64,000 nt of DNA from Phlebopus portentosus (taxonomy: Eukaryota > Basidiomycota > Agaricomycetes > Boletales > Boletinellaceae): contig JAYXKI010000004.1 in NCBI GenBank assembly GCA_037892935.1, positions 372,001-436,000 of the forward strand, read 5' to 3'. The number at the start of each line of letters is the position of its first letter. Position 1 is the stretch's first letter. A program made the position numbers and the translations under genes. The notes beneath the pieces are model-generated. The model ran no database searches. It was not told the origin of the DNA and saw only the letters and a list, made by a program, of their open reading frames with translations. Positions 59,000 through 64,000 of this stretch are shown piece by piece.

Positions 59000-61900
59000 C
59001 TATGACCCATTCCAGATAGTACCAAAAAGCGTTCGTGCCGAAGACATGAGTTCTGCCGTACGATTAGAAATTGTCCTATCGTCGGATGTCGCATTGACCT
59101 CATTCAGCCCTGACCGTTCGTTTTCAACAGCTGATCTCGTCGTGGTTGACGAGCCTGACGGAGGTTTAACGTTCCTTGACAAACTGCTACTTGCATCATG
59201 TTGAGTAGTGACTGACGGTTGCATATGTTGTTCGTCCTCTTCTGGAATGGACGGCGGTAGATTTCGGCCATTGGAAGTTGCGACAGATGAGACAGAGCCT
59301 GGCGCTGACGAAGAGTTGCTTGACACTATGTAATCCGTGCTTCTGCCGGTCTGTGATGACAAGGGACCTACTGGAGATCCCCCGGGAGATTTGGAAAGAG
59401 GAACTTCACTGAGCGAGAAATTCTTATCCGAAGAACCTCGACCGTACCAGTCCACTGAGCTCTCACGTTCCAAAGCTCGTGTTCCCTGCGGCTTCAGATC
59501 CGAAGTAGGTGACGACCGATAGACACCATTCGACGGCAACGTCGTGCTTTTCTCTATCACGCTCGAACCTACGATGGGAGGTGATAAAGATTCGCTTATG
59601 CGCTTGCCTTCTCGATTGCGACCACGGGCGCTACAGCCACCACGTCCGTCCGATTGAGCACTTCGTCCAATGAAGTCTTCGCTCGTCTTCCGGTATAGTC
59701 GGGCACCTCGTCCATCGCGAACCTCGCGTCCAATATGTGTAGCACCCAATGCTCCACCAATGCCTAAACCGACACCGATACCACCAATGGCAAGCGGAGG
59801 ATATCGCGACTGTGGGGAATTGCTATCACCTAACGGAGAGTTCGCTCCACTGGCAATAGACCGTGAACGGGACCGACCTCGTTCTGGCTCGCCCTGATCT
59901 GGTGAAGAAGCAAGAGAAGAATTACGAGTGCGAGAGCGTCCCCGGCTCTCACTCCGACTTTCCGATCCAGACCGCGAACCCGATCGCACAATGGACGAAG
60001 ATGTGGCAGAGCCGGAGACCGGTGAAGCACAGGCAGAACGACCACGCGGCGACATTTCGGGTGAGAGTAATCCAGCATGTAAGGTAGGCGATTCTGGAGG
60101 GGAGCGCATTCGTGCATGTTCCTCTTGATGTGCGGGACTGATTCCCGGTGTCGGAATTGCAAGAGTAGGTGATGAAGGAACAAGTGTTGCCGCAATATCA
60201 GATCCTGACGAAGATGGCGAAGATGGCGAAGGCGATCTGCAACCACTCTCATACCTCAAAGACGCTATCCGCGGATTAACCTTGGGCTGAAAATCAGGCG
60301 ATGGCGTTCGGTCGCGAAGTAAGTCCAACTGAGAAGTTTGAGAACTATGGTTACTGCTGCTCTCGGAGGGGCCGTTTGCCTGAGATACAGCTATCCGCAC
60401 GCGATCCTCCGCTCTTTGTCCTGCATGGTTATGATGAGTGAGAGTGTGCGAACGTGCCTGGTATGTACTGGCGCGTGTCAGGTTGCTGCCAACGGAATCA
60501 TCTTCGTGAATGCCTGCCAGAATGTCATCAAGAGATTCGAACTCTGCCTCGCTCGAGAGTCCTTCGAAGCTGGGATCGCTACCAATAGTGAAGTGCGGAC
60601 CGGATGATGAATGCGAACGATTTTCAGTACTGATTCGATGCGGGTGTGAACGCTGGTGCGAGCCGAGCCCAAGTTCAGGTGAAGATCCAGCTTCGTCGTA
60701 CCCTATCTGCATGCGGAAACGAACAGCATCGCCTTCGCCCCAAGGATAGACATTTCCGTTTGGACTGTGGTAGACAAGCTCCCCTGCTTCCGTCCCGCGT
60801 TCATAATGCTCAAAGGCATCAGTCCGACCAACACTGACACGTTCACCATATCCATAACCGCCGTATCCATAACCATACCCGGAAGACCCAACAAACATTC
60901 CTCCATCACCAATTCCGCGATGGCCTTGATAAGCTCCACTACCATGAACGATATCGGGGGTAGAGGGCAGACTCGGCAACGGAGAGCCGCCCCTATACAA
61001 GACGCCATCTTCGTTATCTTCCGTCCCACCGGTCTTAAGGATAGTCGGTGCAATGGGTGCTATTGTTACATGCTCGCGATCTAGGGCTACGCTTGAGCGA
61101 CTCCGGTTGGTCTCACTCACACGCCCACTGTTGCTTCCAGATCCAGAACCTGAACTTGCAGAGGCGCTATTGCGTGAACGACCTGATTTGTTACTCCCAG
61201 TTGATGAACGTCGGAGGCGTGGTCGATCTGGATAATGCGGCGAGAGTGAATGGCGCACGTTCGGTTGATGATGAGTTTCAAGGACGGATTGATAATCTTG
61301 TAGACTCGAGGATGATAACCTTCTGGACGGAGGCTTCATCTCAATCACTTCATCTTCGTCCTCAGCCTCCATTTGAGAGTCGTCCTCTGAATTAGAATCT
61401 CCTCCGTCCATGCCAATGCCAACGTCTTCATATAGCCCATCTTCGGTATCTTCTGCATAGCTGCAGGATTCCCAAAGGACAAGGTCAATGAAAGGTAAAC
61501 AAATACAGGGACCAAAAAGACGCTCACCCATCATCATCATAGGAAGACCATGATTGACCGCCTGTCGAAGGCGACATCGGTACAGAGCCACTGTCGATCG
61601 CTATACACTGCTCGACGATCGCGTTGAAACTGATATGCTTCTTTTGCGGGGCTGACGCAGTAGCAGACGAAACCGCTCTACTTTCACCAATTCCGACCAC
61701 TTCATGAGTGCTTGCTCCACTGCTTTCCGGGTTATCCAAAGAAACTGGACTTCCGCACGGAGATGCAGAATCTGTAGGTGCCCCTGGACTGCTTCTTGCA
61801 TGGAACATCATCTCGGCGAGGTTATTCGACGCGCCTGTCCGTTGATTAGCTGAGAGAGGGCCTGAGTATGGCTGAGCTGCTGCTTCAAGCTCGCAATCTG

Positions 61901-62762
61901 CTGGTACGGGAGCTACTCTCGGAGGAGAGACTCGAGTCTTCGGAGCGCCACCACGTCCAAAGCGTGGGAGAATGTTGGTATCACTCTTCGTATGCAACAG
62001 GAGTGGACGTCCGCTCCGCCCGGCAGTCAACGAAGAGTGATGTTCCTCTTGCCAGAGTGACCCGGAGCCATCCTTCGGTTCATGATGTTTGGCATTGTGA
62101 TAATCGGTAAACTCGCTGCTTTCCTCGGCCCAGATAGGCGCGGGAGGAAGTGCGCTCGTGAGCATTTCTGCAATGCTGCGATGCTTCAGAATCGGTTTCT
62201 TGACACTTGTGTCATGAACAGGAAGGCCATATTGACTGCTTTGTTGATCCATTCGCCCAAGGTTTACAGTACTCGAAGGCGAAGAAAGGCTGTTGTTGCC
62301 ACCTGACTTTGAGGATGTAGCAGATGCATCGTCTTTGGACTGCTGCTTCGCAGGTGGCGAGATGGCCGGTTTGGGAGGGGGTGACCAGTCAACTGCGGTG
62401 TGAAGGGGACCATAAAGCCATGTTACATCCGAATCTTTGAGCCTATGTTGATAGACTATGTTTAGAGTTCATCTACGTGAAAGATAAGATAGAACAACGA
62501 ACCAGTTGAGCGTTTCAGGGGAGACAGTTTTGAGCTTGTTACGTTGCTTCATCCACGTCCGCCATGATGCATTTTCAAGCCGAACGCCGTTGGCAATTTC
62601 GTGCTTCTGCTTTGTCATGCTCCTCCATGAACGCCAAACATCTTCTTCCGCCCAGTCATGCGAGAGATAGTCGACCTGTCCGCGCGGGAGTGGCTGGAGG
62701 GCGGCATCATCGGGCATGCCAGCCGTCACAGAGACCAGGAGAACGGGGAGATAGTTGGCCAT
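59000..62762 (-). CDS. REG1: REG1-like PP1 regulatory subunit (glucose repression)
   Basis: Targets Glc7/PP1 in glucose signalling, where it opposes Snf1. Three exons: start 62762 (MANYLPVLLVSVTAG); the first exon holds the family domain DUF1752: DYLSHDWAEEDVWRSWRS, LENASWRTWMKQRNKL, and, after the intron, LKDSDVTWLYGPLHT. The second exon has the PP1-docking motif KKHISFNAIVEQCIAI, the Reg1 form of RVxF. The third exon, about 860 residues, is Ser/Gly/Arg-rich and likely disordered, including YGYGYGGYGYG and a run of SRSGSESRSESRGRSR. It ends with TLFGTIWNGS. Splice points restore W-LKD and DDG-YAEDT. Length about 1,200 residues, near yeast Reg1. A general DUF1752 protein with other targets is possible. 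Confidence 0.88.
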
Positions 62763-63981
62763 GCACTACTCAGAAACGCGTCTAATTAGACGGCGCTGAC
62801 GGTGATTTGGCAGGCAGATTCAAAGTCAATTGCAATTGCAATTGCGAGATGCAAAAGCGATGATGAATTCTCGACTGAGAACGCAAATGTGCAGGTGAGA
62901 CGAGAACCTAGAGCTTAGAGGAGAAAGATGGACGAAGAGACGAAATAAGGAATAGAGAAGCAGACAACGGAGAGGGACGCGATCAACGACTCGAAACGAA
63001 GGCCGTCCGATGCGTCGAACCCGATAGCGTGCGAGATGAGGTTACGATGAGCTCGCTGCGTATGTCGATGAGGAGGGCCTAGGTACTACAGCGCCAGAGG
63101 CGAAGCATGGTGGAGAGAGGAGAGATCTAGACAGAGAGAAGCAAGGCAAGGAATCGCGATGCTCCTCTCTGTTGTTGCCGAATCTAGACCCGTTCCGTTT
63201 CCTCTCTCGGCACTTGCACTTTCCCGATTCCGTATTTCCAATCCAAAACTTTTCGTCACATCGAGGAATTTTCGCAATGTATTTCCAAAAGAAGATGACA
63301 ATATCTCTGTTTGATCGGATGGATCATGTCGCCTGCCTTCTTCCACTCTGTATGCAGCCGGGCCGGGAAGAGGAATGCAATACTCGGCTACACTTGAGGA
63401 CTTGAGGTGTACTGTACGTAGACTTTTCTGTCACTTGACCACATCCTCTCCACTTATGATTCTCTCTCTCAGTTTTAGTTTTGTCTTCTCCCATTTTTTT
63501 TGCATGGACTGTTCTCGATCGTGGGTACGAGTTCGTGATCACGAATGACTGCGATCGCGATCGACGACTTGGGAAAAGACGGGACGCCGCTATATATCCA
63601 CGTGCTACTCTTCTTCGAATCCTGAAGCCAATCTGAAGACAAGTCTTACTTCTTGTCGGGTCCCGCAAAAGTCGTGTCACGGGAAGAGTCGGGCGTGAGT
63701 GATATTGATGAACACAGGAGTGTTGATGATGATACTGTAGACGACATTAAGTGGCGCTGTATCCCCGACACCGAATTTTTCGGATGGAGATGGAACTGAC
63801 TCTTCTGGCTGAGTAGAATGCACGTCAGACTAGATGTCACGTGGCCTGCCACTTCAGCTACAACATAAAGTCGAGCTTCTTGGTATTGCTATTTCTCCTT
63901 CGTGAGCGTGCATCATACTCGATTCGATTCGTATTCTTCAAGTCATTTGATTTGCTTCAAACAGATTTACTCTGGTTAGCG
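62763..63981. promoter_or_regulatory. REG1 upstream region with CAATTG array and palindromes
   Basis: Three tandem CAATTG hexamers at 62827-62844 lie 65 bases before the REG1 start. Further up, TTCGTGATCACGAA (63532-63545) and CGATCGCGATCG (63552-63563) are two perfect palindromes six bases apart. Small frames in this 1.2 kb have no support as genes. Confidence 0.4.
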
Positions 63982-64000
63982 ATGCCTGAGTACGGCGGAT
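63982..64000 (+). CDS. Possible start of a gene leaving the window
   Basis: ATG at 63982 reads MPEYGG to the window edge. It follows a pyrimidine-rich leader (CTATTTCTCCTTCG). Too little sequence to identify; it is listed only as a candidate. Confidence 0.2.

Noticed and set aside
63086..63852. Minus-strand small frames at 63086-63346, 63324-63680 and 63646-63852
   Set aside because: No recognisable domain, no splice pattern, low codon quality.

Overview
The window is nuclear DNA of a filamentous basidiomycete, most likely an Agaricomycete. The evidence is dense genes split by many 45-85 bp GT-AG introns, fungal protein families (Vps9 with a CUE domain, Reg1-type PP1 subunit, EF-hand MscS channel, allantoate-permease-type MFS transporter, DDX41-type helicase) and large amounts of Ty3/Gypsy, pogo-type, MITE and hAT-like DNA. 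No tRNA, rRNA or CRISPR array was recognised.

Positions 1-28627 are a nested transposon block. A Ty3/Gypsy element on the minus strand (Gypsy-1) runs off the left edge. Its gag is split by a 2.15 kb GC-rich element with TG...CA ends (element A). Its 1.63 kb LTR abuts a second, internally inverted LTR, which makes a large palindrome. From about 9.7 to 23.5 kb the DNA turns AT-rich and CpG-poor. It holds a heavily mutated chromodomain Gypsy element (Gypsy-2), a pogo-like transposon (pogo-1) inserted in it, and three long-armed foldback MITEs. A second pogo-like transposon (pogo-2, 23548-28627) is interrupted by a second copy of the GC-rich element (element B). The nesting and mutation load give a relative order: Gypsy-2 is oldest, pogo-1, pogo-2 and the MITEs are intermediate, and elements A and B are youngest.

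Positions 28730-64000 are ordinary gene-rich euchromatin: an APH-fold kinase-like protein, a DDX41-type helicase, GAL7, ALG5, an ATP-dependent DNA ligase, a mechanosensitive channel, a UCH deubiquitinase, ZPR1, RPF1, a p24 cargo receptor, mitochondrial enoyl reductase, one unrecognised protein, an MFS permease, VPS9 and a REG1-like PP1 subunit. Several neighbours are divergent and share short promoters. A 688 bp hAT-like MITE sits between the ligase and the channel gene.

The genes are mainly housekeeping: glycosylation and sugar metabolism (GAL7, ALG5), trafficking (p24, VPS9), RNA and ribosome work (DDX41, RPF1, ZPR1), ubiquitin, DNA repair and glucose signalling. I see no gene cluster with one shared pathway. 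The most novel material is the pair of GC-rich TG...CA elements with 182 bp internal tandem repeats, followed by the inverted LTR pair and the hAT-like MITE. Exon limits are read by eye from splice signals and family alignment. Gene spans below include introns.
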